64,000 nucleotides of DNA from Zymoseptoria tritici IPO323 (GCF_000219625.1 NC_018214.1:62001-126000), one strand, 5' to 3'; counted from the first letter of the stretch, positions 20,944 through 32,958 are shown. Translations and numbers: made by a program. Notes: a model not told the origin generated them from the letters alone.

Positions 20944-22859
20944 ATGCCCTCCATCCTCACAGAAGACGACAAGCAGACGGTCAAGCGCACCGTTCCCAAG
21001 GCCTCCAACAAAATTCACGCCGTAGCTGTCGCGAAGCTCTACGTTGCCCACCCCGACCGATCGAGATGGACATATACTGGCCTGCAGGGAGCCGCAGTGC
21101 TCGCGAACGATCTCGTGGGAAACACCTTCTGGATCAAGCTGGTCGATGTATCTCCCGCGAACCGTGGAGTCATTTGGGATCAAGAGATTTACGACACTTT
21201 CTCATACAACCAGGACCGAGTCTTCTTCCACACGTTTGAGCTGGAGGAATGTCTTGCAGGATTGAGTTTCGCGGACGAGAAAGAGGCCAAACAGTTTCGG
21301 AAGAAGATGGACGAGCGGGAGAAGAATGCACACAAGAATACCAAGAACAGGCCGTTCGCGAGCGGTCCGGCGCAGACCACAGGATACGGACAGCAGCCAC
21401 AGCAGACTCAACAAGTGGCGAGCAGCGGGAAGAGCCACGGTATATTCGGCGGTCTTTTCTCACGAGATCGAGGCAACAGCCAGCCTCAGCAGCCGGCGCA
21501 AAGCATCATTCCACCACGGGGTGTAGATGTTCATGCGTCCTCGAGCCCTGCGGCGCCTTCCCCAGCAGGACGCAATCGGGCTGAATCAGACATTGACCTC
21601 AACGATCCGGCGGTACAGGCAGTGTTGGCAGATTTGCTGCAGATGGGAATCACCGAGGATCAGATTCACGAACACTCGGCATTCATCAAGAGCTACTTGG
21701 AGCAGAATAAAGCTACGGCGCAGGCACAAGCGGAGAAGAATGACAGAGCAGCACGTGCTCCTCCGCCTCCGCCGCCTCAAGTAGCCAACCTCAGTCCGCA
21801 AACTACCGGCGGCTCAAAAGGAAATCGGGGTCCGCCGCCAGCTCCTCCGCCGTCTAGGAGAACGGCAGGAGGTGCGGCGCCTGGCGGGAACAGACCACCC
21901 AGCCCAAGTCCCAGCCCTCCTCGAGAACCTTCACCGCAACGACCACGCTTCAGAGTCCCACCACCAATCGCAGACGCCGGCAAGCTCGCGAACGATGCTC
22001 CTGCGCCACCAGCAAGAAATAGGGCTGCTAGTCAAAGCACGCCTGGTCCACCACCGCCTCCTCGTCCACCGAAAACTCCACTCGACAATGACTCTCCTCC
22101 GCCTCCTCCTGGGCGCTTCGCCGTACCACCGCCGTTCGAAGGCAAGAGAGTGACATCAAGCCCTGCGGCGCCTCCACCACCCCCGAGAGGAGCAGCAGCC
22201 GTACCTCCTCCACCTCCGCCACGAGATACAGCCGCGCCGGCTGGCCTCCCTCCTCCCCCACCACCTCGTGCGCCCCAAATGCCTGCCGACTCTGGTCCTC
22301 CTCCAGCTCCACCTCTCCCTCCACCAACCACAAGAGCCGTTCCACCAGCGCCGAACGGTCCCCCTGCACCACCTCCTCTTCCACCTATGTCTAACGTCGC
22401 GCCTCCTCCTCCACCTCCAATGCCTCCAACCGTAGCTGGTGGTGGGCCACCACCTCCTCCGCCGATGCCTGCCGGAAGTGCCGCCGCTCCACCAACAGAC
22501 ATGGGCGTTGATGAAGACTCCGCCGCCGCGCTGCCTAAACTGGACGTCCCTGGACGAGGCGGACTACTGGCCGACATTCAAAAAGGAGCACGGCTGAAGA
22601 AAGTCAGTGATCAAGAGAAGAGAGATCGAAGTGCTGCTGCGGTTCCTGGTGGCGAAGCTGCCGCGCCGGCGCCTGGAGGTGCGGGTGGTGGCGATGCGGC
22701 TGCTGGTGGTGGATTGGCTGATGCTTTGGCGAGTGCTTTGGCGGCGAGGAAGAGTAAGGTTAGCCATAGTGGTAAGTGTTTCGTATTTGTCGCTGTTGGA
22801 GTGGATGTTTTGACTGACTTTTGTTTGCAGATGATGAGAAGAGTGATGATGAGTGGTAG
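20944..22859 (+). CDS. LAS17: WASP/Las17 actin nucleation-promoting factor, 618 aa
   Basis: Two exons: 20944-22771 and 22831-22859. The intron (GTAAGT...TTTGCAG) hides the true C-terminus; reading through it gives a false tail. Residues 1-115 form a WH1/EVH1 domain (VAVAKLYVAHPDRSRWTYTG, NTFWIKLVDV, VFFHTFELEECLAGLSFADE). The middle, about 265-520, is proline-rich with many poly-Pro blocks suited to SH3 proteins and profilin. A WH2 actin-binding motif follows at about 535-555 (GRGGLLADIQKGARLKKV). The second exon supplies the acidic Arp2/3-binding end DDEKSDDEW with the conserved penultimate-type tryptophan. Like yeast Las17, no GBD/CRIB motif is seen. It activates Arp2/3 at endocytic actin patches. 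Confidence 0.93.
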
Positions 22860-23462
22860 ACTTGCAGTGTAAGATTCAAGATTTCGAGCGCTGAGGTTGG
22901 ATTCTACGACACTGTCGAGGCTTTCTGAAGACTGACTTCACGAGTCGAGATTCGTCACCGTGGTAGATTCATGGAGATCAAGCACGAAAGTTCAGACAGA
23001 TTTCAGCTCACCAATGGAGAGAAGTCACCAAGCGGTTACGACTGACAGCCTCTTCTTATTGATACTCTCAGCGTCGACATTTCAGAAACCCGCTGCCAGG
23101 TACTGTGCCGCGGGCAAGTCTTGCTGTCTCAATCATCGCTTCCTCGTCGTACGGCATAGAAGGTGACTCGGAGTGTATCCACACGACGCAGCGCGCTCCT
23201 CCACTCAACTGCCGAAGAACAGCATATGCAAGCTGCTGTCGCAAGAGCTCTCATGCTTGGCACCGCATGGAACTCCTTCTCCGCACAATGTACGAGATGT
23301 GGGTCAGACTTACCCCACAGACGCAGAACAGCGACGGCTCGAGTAGGGACGATAAGACAAGATGGTTCTGCTGGCATTGCGACCTGGTCACAAAGCCTCC
23401 AGTCTCCAGGACCGACGCATGATTCCCTACTTCACAAGATAGCATCTGCCAGATCAGCCAGA
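22860..23462. other. intergenic, no supported gene
   Basis: 3' flank of the WASP gene and upstream region of the MFS gene. The ORF that begins at 23163 only becomes convincing at the ATG at 23463. Confidence 0.5.
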
Positions 23463-25322
23463 ATGCCCGCACCGCCTGCTACCGACCAGGACGAAGCTCG
23501 CCTTGCAGCGCAGCAAGCCACTGGTATCGACTTCTTCCCAGGCACTGAATTGATGAAAGACAGTGCGTAGAGCAGTCTAGCGGGCATAGTCCATAAGCGA
23601 AGCTAACAATCTCAAGTCAACAACCTCCATCTCAAGCGCACAGGCACCGAGACTCTCGTCCCACAACCATCCTCCGACCCAGCCGACCCCGTAAACTGGA
23701 GCCGCACCTGGAAATGGCTTACCATGAGCTCAATGGTACTGTCCACATTCAACTGGGTTTTCAGTCCGCTGGCGTTAGGTCCACAAGTCCCCTACTACAT
23801 GGAGTCGTTCAACTCCACCCTCCCCGAAGTTATCAACTTCACCGGTGTCTCGATCCTCGTCCTCGGCTTCACAAATTTGATCTGGATTCCATTCGCTCGT
23901 GGGTTCGGTCGACGTCCGATGGCGATTTTAACGACGGCGATCACGACGGTGTCTTGTATCTGGCGGGCGAGGGCGACGAGTTATAATTCTTTCCTTGGAG
24001 CGGCGATTCTTTGCGGAGTTGGTGCTTCTCCCGGTGAGACGCTGGGACCGGTGTTGATCGCCGATGTGATGTTTTTGCATGAGAGGGGGTGATGGATGGG
24101 AATGTATCAGTGGGCGTTTATGGGCGGTCTTATGGTATGTTTCGAAGTATGGTCCGCCGACTTCTGTGTGAAATTCTGTTAATCAGTTCCAGATCGGACC
24201 CATCATCGCGGGCGTCACGGCGGACTTGTATGGTTGGCAGAGTTTCTGGTGGATCGCCACTGCTATATCTGTCTTCACTAACGTCTGGATTGTCTTCTTC
24301 CTACCGGAGACGAAATGGGATCGACGCACGCTGGACGCAAGTACTGCGAATGCTGGACAATTGGAGTCGCCGTCGTACAACGCCGGAACGGAGAAGATGC
24401 CCACTTCCAACTCCGAGCAATCAGTCGTCGACGCAGCGCACGTGGAGCATTCATCCCATGCTCCAGTGGAAGAGGTTCGAGCCTCTCTGCACGGCCGACC
24501 AAACCGGAGACAATTCATGCCCATAGTGGGGTGGCGCGCGCACGAGTCAATCGTGGACGCCGTGGTCCTCCCTTTCAAACTCATCCGCTTCCCAATCGTG
24601 CTCTGGGGCGCTTGCCAATTCAACTGTGCCTGCTCCTGCTACCTCATGATCAGCCTCACCCAATCTCAAGCCCTTTCCGCGGCACCATTCAATTTCACCG
24701 CCGCGCAGGTCGGGTATACGAACTTGGCCATGTTCGCAGGGACTTCGATTGCGCTTTTGACGGCGGGGCCACTAGGCGATTGGATGTCGCGACGAGCGAC
24801 CTCACGCAACAATGGGGTGAGGGAGCCGGAAATGCGTTTGCCGGCGTTGGTGCCATTTGCCGTGTGTTTTCTGGTGGGGTGTGTGATTGTGAGTGTTGGA
24901 TTTCAGAAAGGGTGGAAGTGGGAGGTTATCGTCGTTGTGGGGTTTGGGCTCGTGGGAGTGCAGGTTGCGGCGATTTCTGGGATTGCGATCAACTATGTGG
25001 TGAGTGATTCGCTTACCGAAGCGAGCTGTCGATTTTGCACGCGGGATCCGGAAAGGGGCTGACTGTTTTGTACCAGGTGGATTGCTACCAACCTGCAGCT
25101 GGTGAGTTCCTCGTCGGAGCGACGGTCATCAAGAATGTTTGGGGTTATGGGATGAGCAAGTTCATCAACAATTGGATTGTGCAGGTGGGATACATTGGTC
25201 CTTTGATGACGATCACTGCTATGAACGCCGCTCTGCTTGTGTTTGGGGCGTTGCCGTTGTGGGTTTTGGGGAAGAGGGTGAGGGGTTGGTCGGCGAAGAG
25301 CTCTGTTCATCGGGCTGGATGA
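23463..25322 (+). pseudogene. MFS transporter with in-frame TGA (558 codons otherwise)
   Basis: Exons 23463-23562, 23617-24134, 24187-24999 and 25077-25322 join in frame over canonical splice sites. They give a major facilitator superfamily protein of the fungal drug/general-substrate type. After a short cytosolic N-terminus, WSRTWKWLTM starts TM1. Motif A is GFGRRP near residue 155. The N-half repeat ends in LGPVLIADVMFLHERG, and the second half begins at FQIGPIIAGVTADLYGW. A long central loop and six further hydrophobic segments follow. Codon 192 (24090-24092) is TGA in the stretch HERG-stop-WMGMYQW, where the family has HERGRWMGMYQW, so an Arg CGA to TGA change is the simple explanation. 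All the rest is intact. It is either a recent pseudogene, a sequencing error, or read through. The substrate is unknown. Confidence 0.8.
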
Positions 25323-26347
25323 TGATCATCTGCGGGAGAGAGAAGACCGTAGCTCTAGGGACGAAACGAAATCTGAGACAGAGATATGAGATCGAGACCA
25401 GAACGAGTATTCTTCGTGTCACGCAACTCCAACTCTATGATCTTGCAGACTCGAGCTATTCGGACTCGACATGGTCCTCGAGGCAGCTTAGGGTTAGGGT
25501 TGTTTTCTTGCAGTAGTTCCACGGTCTGATCGCAGGGATCCCATATGACACTCGTCAAACATCACTTTCCTCTGCTCTCTTTCATCGCAATACACCTGCC
25601 ATACACCCCGTCGCGACCTATCCATCGAAATAGCAGTCTTTTCGAAAGATGAAGGGGACACGAAGCTCGACTATCCCGTGCTTCTACGACGCGAGGGCTC
25701 AAACGGCCACGAAGGTCCGTCAAGTTCACCAATGACCGCCATCTGCCACGCTCTTCGTCCTGATTCTTTCACTTCACGGTCATGCTTCTCAATTCTGCCA
25801 TCGGTATGCTCGACGTCATGGCAGCAGCACGCGATGCTATCCACGGATTTGCCAACTTCGATCAGGAATCACGATCGTCTGCTTCGATAAAGGCCATCTG
25901 GACACCACGAGAGAGTCCAGCGTTCCCTCCCGAGACGTTTTTGACAATGCAGAACACCTCCACTGTGCTGCGGGCGATGGACACTGCGGATGGCAAGGAC
26001 TATCTCACCATTCAGGCGAATATTACAATGGATCGAAGCGATTGCGGGTGAGAATGGATCGAAGCGATTGTGGATGAGAGAATGCGTAGAATCAGTCTAC
26101 CACTGCTGACTTGCAGAGAAGAACACTTCTTTTGCGACATACAGGCCCGAAAGTAGTTGTTCCGGAAAGCATTGCGATGAAAGGAAGGCGAGATGAGTCG
26201 AAATGATGAGAGATGGTGACAAAAGCTCCACATGTACTTGGATTTTGGCGTTTTGCGAAGGAGCAGCTCCACTCCGAGGTCCCACTTCTTCTACGACCTT
26301 CGTCCGTATATCATACACCAACATCCAACATATCACAAAACAACACC
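25323..26347. other. intergenic, no supported gene; small tandem duplication
   Basis: An 89-codon frame near 25782-26051 has no recognisable features. A 26-bp unit (aatggatcgaagcgattg...) occurs twice at about 26027-26078. The right end is the 5' flank of the epoxide hydrolase gene. Confidence 0.5.
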
Positions 26348-27691
26348 ATGGCTCCATTCTCCGGCGTTCTCGAAGTCAAGCCGTTCAAGGCCGCCGTTTC
26401 GGATTCAGCTCTCGAAGACTTCAAGCAGCTCTTGCGTCTGTCGAAAGTCGGTCCTGCGACCCTCGAGAACTCATCACAGGCCGATTCCGCATATGGACTC
26501 TCTCGAGACTGGACGGAGAAGGCCAAAGACTACTGGCTGAACAAATACGACTGGTACGTATTCATCACATCAAGTGTGCGTTATCAGATACTGAACAGAG
26601 TGCAGGCGAAAGACAGAGGAGCGCATCAATTCCTTCGAAAACTACAAAGCTACCATTACAGGCGAAGATGGAGAAAACCTCGACATCCACTTCCTCGCCC
26701 TGCGATCCAGCAAACCCGATGCCGTCCCTGTGGTCCTCCTCCACGGCTGGCCGGGAAGTGTACTTGAGTTCTTGGGAATGCTGGACCTCGCTCGCAACAA
26801 GTACAAATCCGAGGATCTGCCCTACACCTTCATCGTACCATCACTGCCTGGATACGCTTACTCTTCCGGCCCTTCGATGAAGTCCGAGTCTACCTGCGAG
26901 ACGATGGCGTACTTCGTGGACAAGTTGATGGTCGGTCTGGGTTTCGGCAGCGGCTACATCGCGCAAGGTGGCGACATTGGCAGTTTCGTGTCCCGCATCC
27001 TCGGTGCTCAGTACGAGAGCTGTAAAGCGGTGCACGGTGAGTCGGGAGTAGGCTGTCTCGCGAGTGTACTTTACTGACCGCTCTCGAACGCACAGTCAAT
27101 TTCAACATCATGCAACCTCCCGAAGGCGAGGCCAGCAAAGATATCACTGCCATGGAGATGAAGGGTCTCGAAAGAGCCGGCCAATTCAACGAACAGGGCA
27201 GTTCCTACGCCATGGAACATGGACAGCGACCAGCGACCATCGGTCTGGTCCTTTCCACATCGCCACTCGCGCTTCTCATATGGTGAGACATCATGGGGCA
27301 ACCCTTTCAGATACAATCACCAGCTAATACTTTCCACAGGATCGGCGAAAAGTACCTCGAATGGGTCGACGATCATCTGTCGCTGGACCACATCCTCGAC
27401 AGCGTTTCGCTGTACTGGTTCACCGACTCCTTCCCACGAGCCATCTACCCCTACCGTCAGTTCTTCGGCCCGAAGCCAAAGGCCATCACGAAGGCTTACT
27501 ACATCGGGAAGCCCATGGGATATTCTTGGTTCCCGAGGGAGATTGCACCTATGCCTCTGGGCTGGGTCAGGACGACTGGAAATCTGGTGTGGCACAAGTC
27601 GCACGAAAAGGGCGGCCATTTCGCGGCGCTGGAGCGGCCGCAGGATTTGTTGGATGATGTGGAGGAGTTTGTCAAGGCTGTGTGGAAGTAA
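26348..27691 (+). CDS. epoxide hydrolase (microsomal type, alpha/beta hydrolase), 391 aa
   Basis: Four exons: 26348-26553, 26606-27036, 27096-27282 and 27340-27691, all with canonical GT-AG sites and preserved frame. The N-terminal EHN region (VKPFKAAVSDSALEDFKQLL, RDWTEKAKDYWLNKYDW) precedes the alpha/beta-hydrolase core. The oxyanion HGWPGS motif is at about residue 114, and the nucleophile-elbow GGDIGSF is at about 190, with Asp as nucleophile (family usual: GGDWG). Lid tyrosines follow, and HEKGGHFAALE near 366 carries the catalytic His. The family hydrolyses epoxides to vicinal diols via an alkyl-enzyme ester. No clear N-terminal membrane anchor is visible, so the enzyme may be soluble. 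The substrate is unknown; detoxification or secondary metabolism are both plausible. Confidence 0.88.
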
Positions 27692-28137
27692 ATGCTGCGA
27701 TTGTGTCCGCAAGGGAGTGAACCGAGCGGGTATTTCCTCCTTGTCTGTTAAGAAGGCGCACAGGATATGATATGCTGTCGACCTCCACAACAAACGCATG
27801 ACTAAGCATTGCAGCACGAGCGACCCCGTCCTGTGTCGATTACTTCAACTGCCGCACGACACCCTTAGCTTCGCGCACGATATCCCCACGTTTTCCACGA
27901 TATCCACTTCATTCTCCACTCCACAACCCCACAACGCCACGCCGACCCACTCACTGAACTTCCCCTCCTCACGCTTCTCCACACTCGTCTTCGGCACTTC
28001 ACATCTCGCTGCTCAGCGTACCTCCTAGAGTATTGGAGGTCCGATCAGACCATGCTTCCATTGGCGTACCTCGCTGAGCTCGCTCAGTCTCCTCTGAAGT
28101 CTTACGCTCGTTGGCATCTGTTCTCACCACCCACAAG
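27692..28137. other. intergenic, no supported gene
   Basis: 3' flank of the epoxide hydrolase and 5' flank of the dehydrogenase. C-rich pyrimidine tracts with many cac/ccc runs occur around 27870-27990. Confidence 0.5.
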
Positions 28138-29442
28138 ATGAAGGCTATTCAATTCCACGGCAAAGAAGACATTCGTCTCAATGAAGTCTCAGTCCCAGCC
28201 GTCCAACCTGGAAACGTCAAAATACGACCCGCGTTCGTCGGGATTTGTGGAACAGGTGAATGGCATGGACCGTTTTGTACGACAACAAATGTTGACCGAC
28301 TATCCAGATGTTCACGAGTACACTCGAGGAGCGACTCTGATCCCCGAAGAACAGCATACCCTCACGGGAAGATGCGCGCCGTTGACCATTGGTCACGAGA
28401 TTAGCGGCGTCGTGGATGAGATCGGACCTGATGTTACTGATGTTCATATTGGGGATCGTGTAGCGATCCAGCCGATACTATCTGATGGGTCGTGTTATGC
28501 GTGTCAGCTGAAGAGACCGAATTGCTGTGTGAGGCAGGGGTTTTATGGACTCAGTTTGTTGACCCGTCGTTTACTTTATGCTGGAGGTAGAGAGGAAAGG
28601 GCTGACACTGGGTGTTGTTTATTCAGGTACCGATGGAGGTCTAGCGGAATACCTCGTCGTGGAAGCGAAGAATGCGAGAAAAGTGCCGGCGAATGTCAGT
28701 TTGGAGGTCGCTGGTACGTCCCTCCCTCTCCTCCCATCCCAGCTCCGCCGCGCCTAACGCGAGATGATTCAGCGCTCGTCGAACCCCTCTCCGTCGCCTG
28801 GCACGCCGTCAACAACAGCGTTACCGATCTCACCACCTCCGCGTTAGTAGTCGGCGCCGGACCAATCGGTCTCTGCGTCATGCAATCGTTGAAAGCAAAA
28901 GGCATCTCCCGCATCATCGCCGTAGAAACCAACGACGCTCGGCAAACCCTTACTACACAAGCCGGAGCCACGCACTTCATCAACCCGTTGACAGAAAACG
29001 TAGCGTCCGTCTGCGCCTCGCTGTGCGCGGACACAGGGGGCGTGCACGTCGCTTATGACACGGCTGGCAAGCAGGTGACGTTGGATCAGTGTATCTCCGT
29101 GCTTTGCGTGGGTGGGACCGTGGTCAACATCGCGGTTTGGGGTGGTGAGGCGAAGATTTTGCCGAATTCGTTTTTGTTTGGGGAGAAGAGGTATATGGGC
29201 ACGGCGGTTTATACGCCTGAGGACTTCGATGAGGTTATTGAGGCGATTGGGAGTGGTGAGTATGATTCCAATTTCTTGAGTGCGGTCTCGGCTGATGCTA
29301 TGATTTTGCAGGTCGAATGGATCCCGAGTTCTTGATCACTGCGAGGATTGGTCTGTCGCAGCTGGTGTCTCATGGTATTCTGAAATTGAGGGATAATCCT
29401 GGGTCGGATATCAAGATCTTGGTTGACATGTCTAAAGAGTGA
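28138..29442 (+). CDS. zinc-dependent medium-chain dehydrogenase, butanediol-dehydrogenase-like, 354 aa
   Basis: Five exons: 28138-28255, 28308-28553, 28627-28713, 28773-29255 and 29312-29442. The second donor is GTTTGT, weaker than the others. The first catalytic-zinc motif GICGTDVHEY is created across intron 1. GHEISGVVDEIG supplies the second zinc His/Glu, and GDRVAIQPILSDGSCYACQL with PNCC forms the structural-zinc cysteine loop. The Rossmann motif is VVGAGPIGLCVM. The layout and the LTIGHEISG and HxxTRGAT features resemble the (R,R)-2,3-butanediol dehydrogenase/sorbitol dehydrogenase branch of the MDR superfamily. It is expected to oxidise a diol or secondary alcohol with NAD(P)+. There is no targeting signal, so it is probably cytosolic. 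The exact substrate cannot be read from sequence. Confidence 0.88.
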
Positions 29443-30608
29443 TATCCCGCCCAGGCTGGAGGCTGACGTTTAAGAGGAGCGTCTCGAGAACATCGCCGAG
29501 CGTGCAGAGGAGGTTCAGGTATAGATATCAACCTGAAGCCTGCCATCGATAGATCGCTTTCGAAACGACAATCAGCTTCATCTCGACGATCAAGCATCTT
29601 CTCTGTGCAGACGACCTCGACCGTGGCCAGCCGTAGATGGACAATTGTGCATGTAAAGCAAGAGGTATGGAAGATCAGTCTCACATAGAACTACCTATTC
29701 CTGTACAACCATGCTGCTCGGGCCGCGTCGCACCGAGCTTGTCGATCCGGGGTCTCCGCATTTCGCTCCGCACCCGTCCTCGTTGCGCACGCGAGCAGTA
29801 GAACTATCCTCGACATCATCGACATCAGACAAGTGGCCGAAAATACCGCGCCGCGGTGCTTGCACACTGTCGTTCATCGACCTTGTCCACAGCCAGGGTT
29901 CGACATCTCAAGGATGGCGGAACAATAGCCGGAGTGGAAGAACAAGCAGCCTGCAAGAAAGCATGGGCGTCGCTGTACCTTACGCTGATCATCGGACGAA
30001 CAGACACGGTTGTCCACATGCCGCTTCGGACCAGGCTAAGTTGCTACGAGAACTGGCTCATCAATTTGGAGGGTTGGAAATGCATCTCGTGCTCAGGGGA
30101 ACGGTTCTGGCACGGCGACAGACACACGTACCAAGACAAGGTGTGCGTGTTCTCTGACTGTGTCCGAGGGCTCGCCTGGTCAATCAATATTGCAGACTAA
30201 CGTAGGAGCGACCTCTGCTTTCCTCCCTTCCCTCCATCGCCTGAAGCACCTTGAGTCCGGCCTATCCGACGTCTCCGCATATTACCTCGCACGAGTCGTC
30301 AGACGCTGCCTCGGATTCACGGATGTCTCGTGATTCGTGCAGAAATAGATTGCCGTATGCACCCTACACCCATGTCGATCTTCGGCCTCTTCCGGAAGGA
30401 GGAAGGAATAAATGCCTTCTACTCTCCACATCCTCTCCGGAAGAATACACGGCTCCACTAGTTCTCGAACGCAAGGGTAGCATCGAGTACGTTGACCTCA
30501 TGTTCGGAATAGATGACCGCTGACTCTTGTATAAAGGGCTATCGATGCACAGCTTCTCCAACACCACACATCATTGTCATCTGCCTGGCGCATCATACCA
30601 TTCCCATC
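29443..30608. other. intergenic 1.2 kb, no supported gene
   Basis: Overlapping plus-strand ORFs at about 29711-30200 (up to 148 codons) show neither domains nor signal peptide, and no splice model links them. The right end contains the promoter of the GH5 gene. Confidence 0.5.
30529..30534 (+). promoter_or_regulatory. TATA-like box of the GH5 gene
   Basis: TATAAA lies 75 nt upstream of the ATG at 30609, followed by a C/A-rich leader. This is a plausible core promoter position for an inducible secreted enzyme. Confidence 0.35.
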
Positions 30609-32060
30609 ATGCTGCTCTTCCCACTACTGACGCTTCTAGCGTCAACGCTGTTCAAACAAGCCCTCGCCTTCCCCAACACGCCGCTCACATCCTCAAACCG
30701 TGACATTCTCGACACAGCCGGCAACAAGATCGTATACAAAGGCGTCAACTGGCCGGGCGCTGCAGACGTCATGATCCCCGAGGGCCTCCAATACCAGTCC
30801 ATCGCCAACATCGTGAGCGGGATCAAAAGCCTTGGTTTGAACGTCGTGCGCTTGACGTTTGCCATTGAGATGGTCGACGACATTTTCTCCAACAGTGCGA
30901 GCTCGACGCTGTCCAACGCGCTCAACAATGCTCTGGGCTCGACGAATGGTCCGACAGTTCTCGCTCAGATTTTGAAGAAGAATCCGCAATTCACTGCGTC
31001 TACTACTCGGCTTCAGGTATGTCCACTGTTTCTGAGGGTCCAGATCAGCGGCTGACTTTCCCGATACAGGTCTTCGATGCTGTCGCCGCAGAGCTCGCAA
31101 ACCAAGGCATCTGGGTGCATTTGGACAACCACATGTCCAAGGGGAAGTGGTGCTGCAATGGCAACGACGGGAACACATGGTTTGGAGGTGAATTCGCCGC
31201 GGTCCTCGTTTAGCCTCGTCCATGCTGATACAAGACATGTAGATTCCGAATTCGACGTCAGCAAATGGCAGCGGGGTCTGGCATACATGGCCGACCACGT
31301 AAGTGTATCCACGTTACTGAACAATACCGCACCAAATCAACTGACAAAAAACTCAGGGCAAACAATGGTCCTCCTTCGCATCAATCGGTCTCCGCAACGA
31401 ACTCCGCCACCATGACTCCTCCAGCCCCGCCCAACCCTACGACTGGGCGCACTGGTACGAAGCCATGGTCCCCGCCGCAGAAGCCGTCTACAAAACCAAC
31501 CCCAACATCCTCATCTTCTTCTCCGGCCTCGACTACGACAAGGACATCACCGCTCTCGTCAACAAACAGCACCTCGGTAGTGGCCACTACTTCGACCCGC
31601 GCTCATTCGACTTTGGCAACAGAGTAGTCATGGAACTGCACAACTACCAGAACAACGCGAAGACGTGTGACTCGATCACCAGCGGGTTGAACCATGCGGG
31701 ATTCAACGCCATGGACGTCAATAATAGCGGGTACTACCATGTTCCTGTCGTTCTCACGGAGTTTGGGTTCGATCAGAACGGAAAGGACTACAATAGTGTG
31801 TATGCGCAGTGTATTAAGACGTTTATGACGGGGCAGCCGGGTGGGCCTGGGGGTTGGATGCAGTGGGCGCTTGGAGGGAGTTATTATATCCGAGAGGGAA
31901 CACAGGACTTTGACGAGACGTGGGGTGAGTTTCTGTCGTCGAGTGGGATTCGTGAGGTTATTGCTGACCTTTTTTTGCAGGACTGTACAACCACGACTGG
32001 TCCGCGTGGAGGGATGCGAATGCTATTGCATACACCAAAGCATTCGCCCAGGCATCTTGA
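30609..32060 (+). CDS. secreted glycoside hydrolase family 5 (cellulase-type), 409 aa
   Basis: Five exons: 30609-31016, 31070-31187, 31243-31298, 31357-31924 and 31981-32060, all GT-AG and in frame. Residues 1-20 are a signal peptide (MLLFPLLTLLASTLFKQALA). The GH5 TIM-barrel markers appear in order: YKGVNWPGAADVMIPEGL near the N-terminus, GLNVVRLTFAIEM, WVHLDNHMSKGKWCC, the acid/base region ASIGLRNELRH (Glu in RNE) and MELHNYQ. The nucleophile segment is VVLTEFGFDQ (Glu), followed by the substrate-cleft WMQWALGGSYY. The RNE rather than NEP sequence and the overall layout resemble fungal GH5 endoglucanase-like proteins of unassigned specificity. There is no carbohydrate-binding module. It should act extracellularly on a beta-glucan or related plant/fungal wall polymer; the specificity is uncertain. 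Confidence 0.9.
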
Positions 32061-32163
32061 ACCCCATCGATAGTCGAGGAGAGAAAAAGCCATCTAAACG
32101 CCATCCAATCCTCAACTCCCTCACTCCTCGTCCATTCATCCCCTGACAGTCCAAAACAATCCC

Positions 32164-32958
32164 TCAACCCCCCGCCTTCTCATACCTCTCCCCAAACGTC
32201 CCCTCCCACATCTCCACCAACTCCTTCCCCGGCCCCGCACTCACCCGATCCCGATCCTCCCTCCACCCCAGCTCAACATCCTTCATAAACTCCTCAATGG
32301 TCAATGCCGACTGATTCCCCTTCGCCCTTTTATTATCGTCGGGGTCTTGTCGCTCTCTATGCAACGCCGTCTCCACGCTCGGCGGCACAATCTCGACGAC
32401 CTTGATGTTACTCCCGGCTTGCTTCAACTGGGATCGTAAGTTGGTGGTGAAGAACGCCACCCAAGCTTTACTTCCGTTGTACACCGGGTTAATCAAGCTC
32501 GTAGGGTTATAGCCGAGAATGGAGGAGATGTTCATAATCACCCCTCCATTCGGCCGCGAGTTCAAGTGCGGCACCAGCTGCACGCACAAATGCAACGGCG
32601 CGCGGATATTCGTATCGATTTCCTGATCCGCTTTCGTCAAGTCAAAGTCATAGTCCGGCCCCAGAATCTGGAAAGGACGCTGGACGCCCGCGTTGTTGAT
32701 CACGCAGTCAAGATCCGGGTACTTCGTCGTGATGTCCGTGACAAAGGCCTTGATGGAAGAAATGTCGCTGACGTCAATGACGAAGTAATCTTTCGCTCCG
32801 ATTTCGCGGGCGGTTTGTTTGAGAGTGGACTCGGTGCGGCCGGCGATGATGACGGATTTCCCTTGCGCGATGAGGGACTCGGCCATTGCGCGGCCGAGAC
32901 CGCCGGCGCCGCCGGTTATGAGGGCGAGGGTGAAGGAGAGGGTGGAAACTGGTGCCAT
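32164..32958 (-). CDS. short-chain dehydrogenase/reductase (SDR), 264 aa
   Basis: A single exon. The classical SDR signature is complete: cofactor motif TGGAGGLGRAMAE at residues 15-27, the acidic/basic turn IIAGRTES (Arg favours NADPH), DVSD near 62, NNAG at about 90, MNISSI for the catalytic Ser strand, and YNGSK for the catalytic Tyr/Lys. It resembles the DltE-like oxidoreductases often annotated in fungi. The C-terminus is hydrophilic with no membrane helix; it is likely cytosolic. The substrate is unknown. It is convergent with the GH5 gene, and the two stop codons are about 100 bp apart. Confidence 0.88.
   Translation of the reverse strand: MAPVSTLSFTLALITGGAGGLGRAMAESLIAQGKSVIIAGRTESTLKQTAREIGAKDYFVIDVSDISSIKAFVTDITTKYPDLDCVINNAGVQRPFQILGPDYDFDLTKADQEIDTNIRAPLHLCVQLVPHLNSRPNGGVIMNISSILGYNPTSLINPVYNGSKAWVAFFTTNLRSQLKQAGSNIKVVEIVPPSVETALHRERQDPDDNKRAKGNQSALTIEEFMKDVELGWREDRDRVSAGPGKELVEMWEGTFGERYEKAGG

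Noticed and set aside
22032..22577. 181-codon Gly-rich ORF antisense to the WASP gene
   Set aside because: It is the shadow of the poly-proline coding stretch (CC-rich codons read as GG on the other strand), with no independent features.
24090..24092. TGA as selenocysteine or stop-codon readthrough signal
   Set aside because: Selenoproteins are generally not found in ascomycetes and the following bases (TGG) are not the TGA-CTA readthrough context; a CGA-to-TGA change or error is simpler.
29711..30200. Overlapping plus-strand ORFs of 148 and 114 codons
   Set aside because: No signal peptide, domain, coding-like repetition or splice partner; composition is like the surrounding intergenic DNA.
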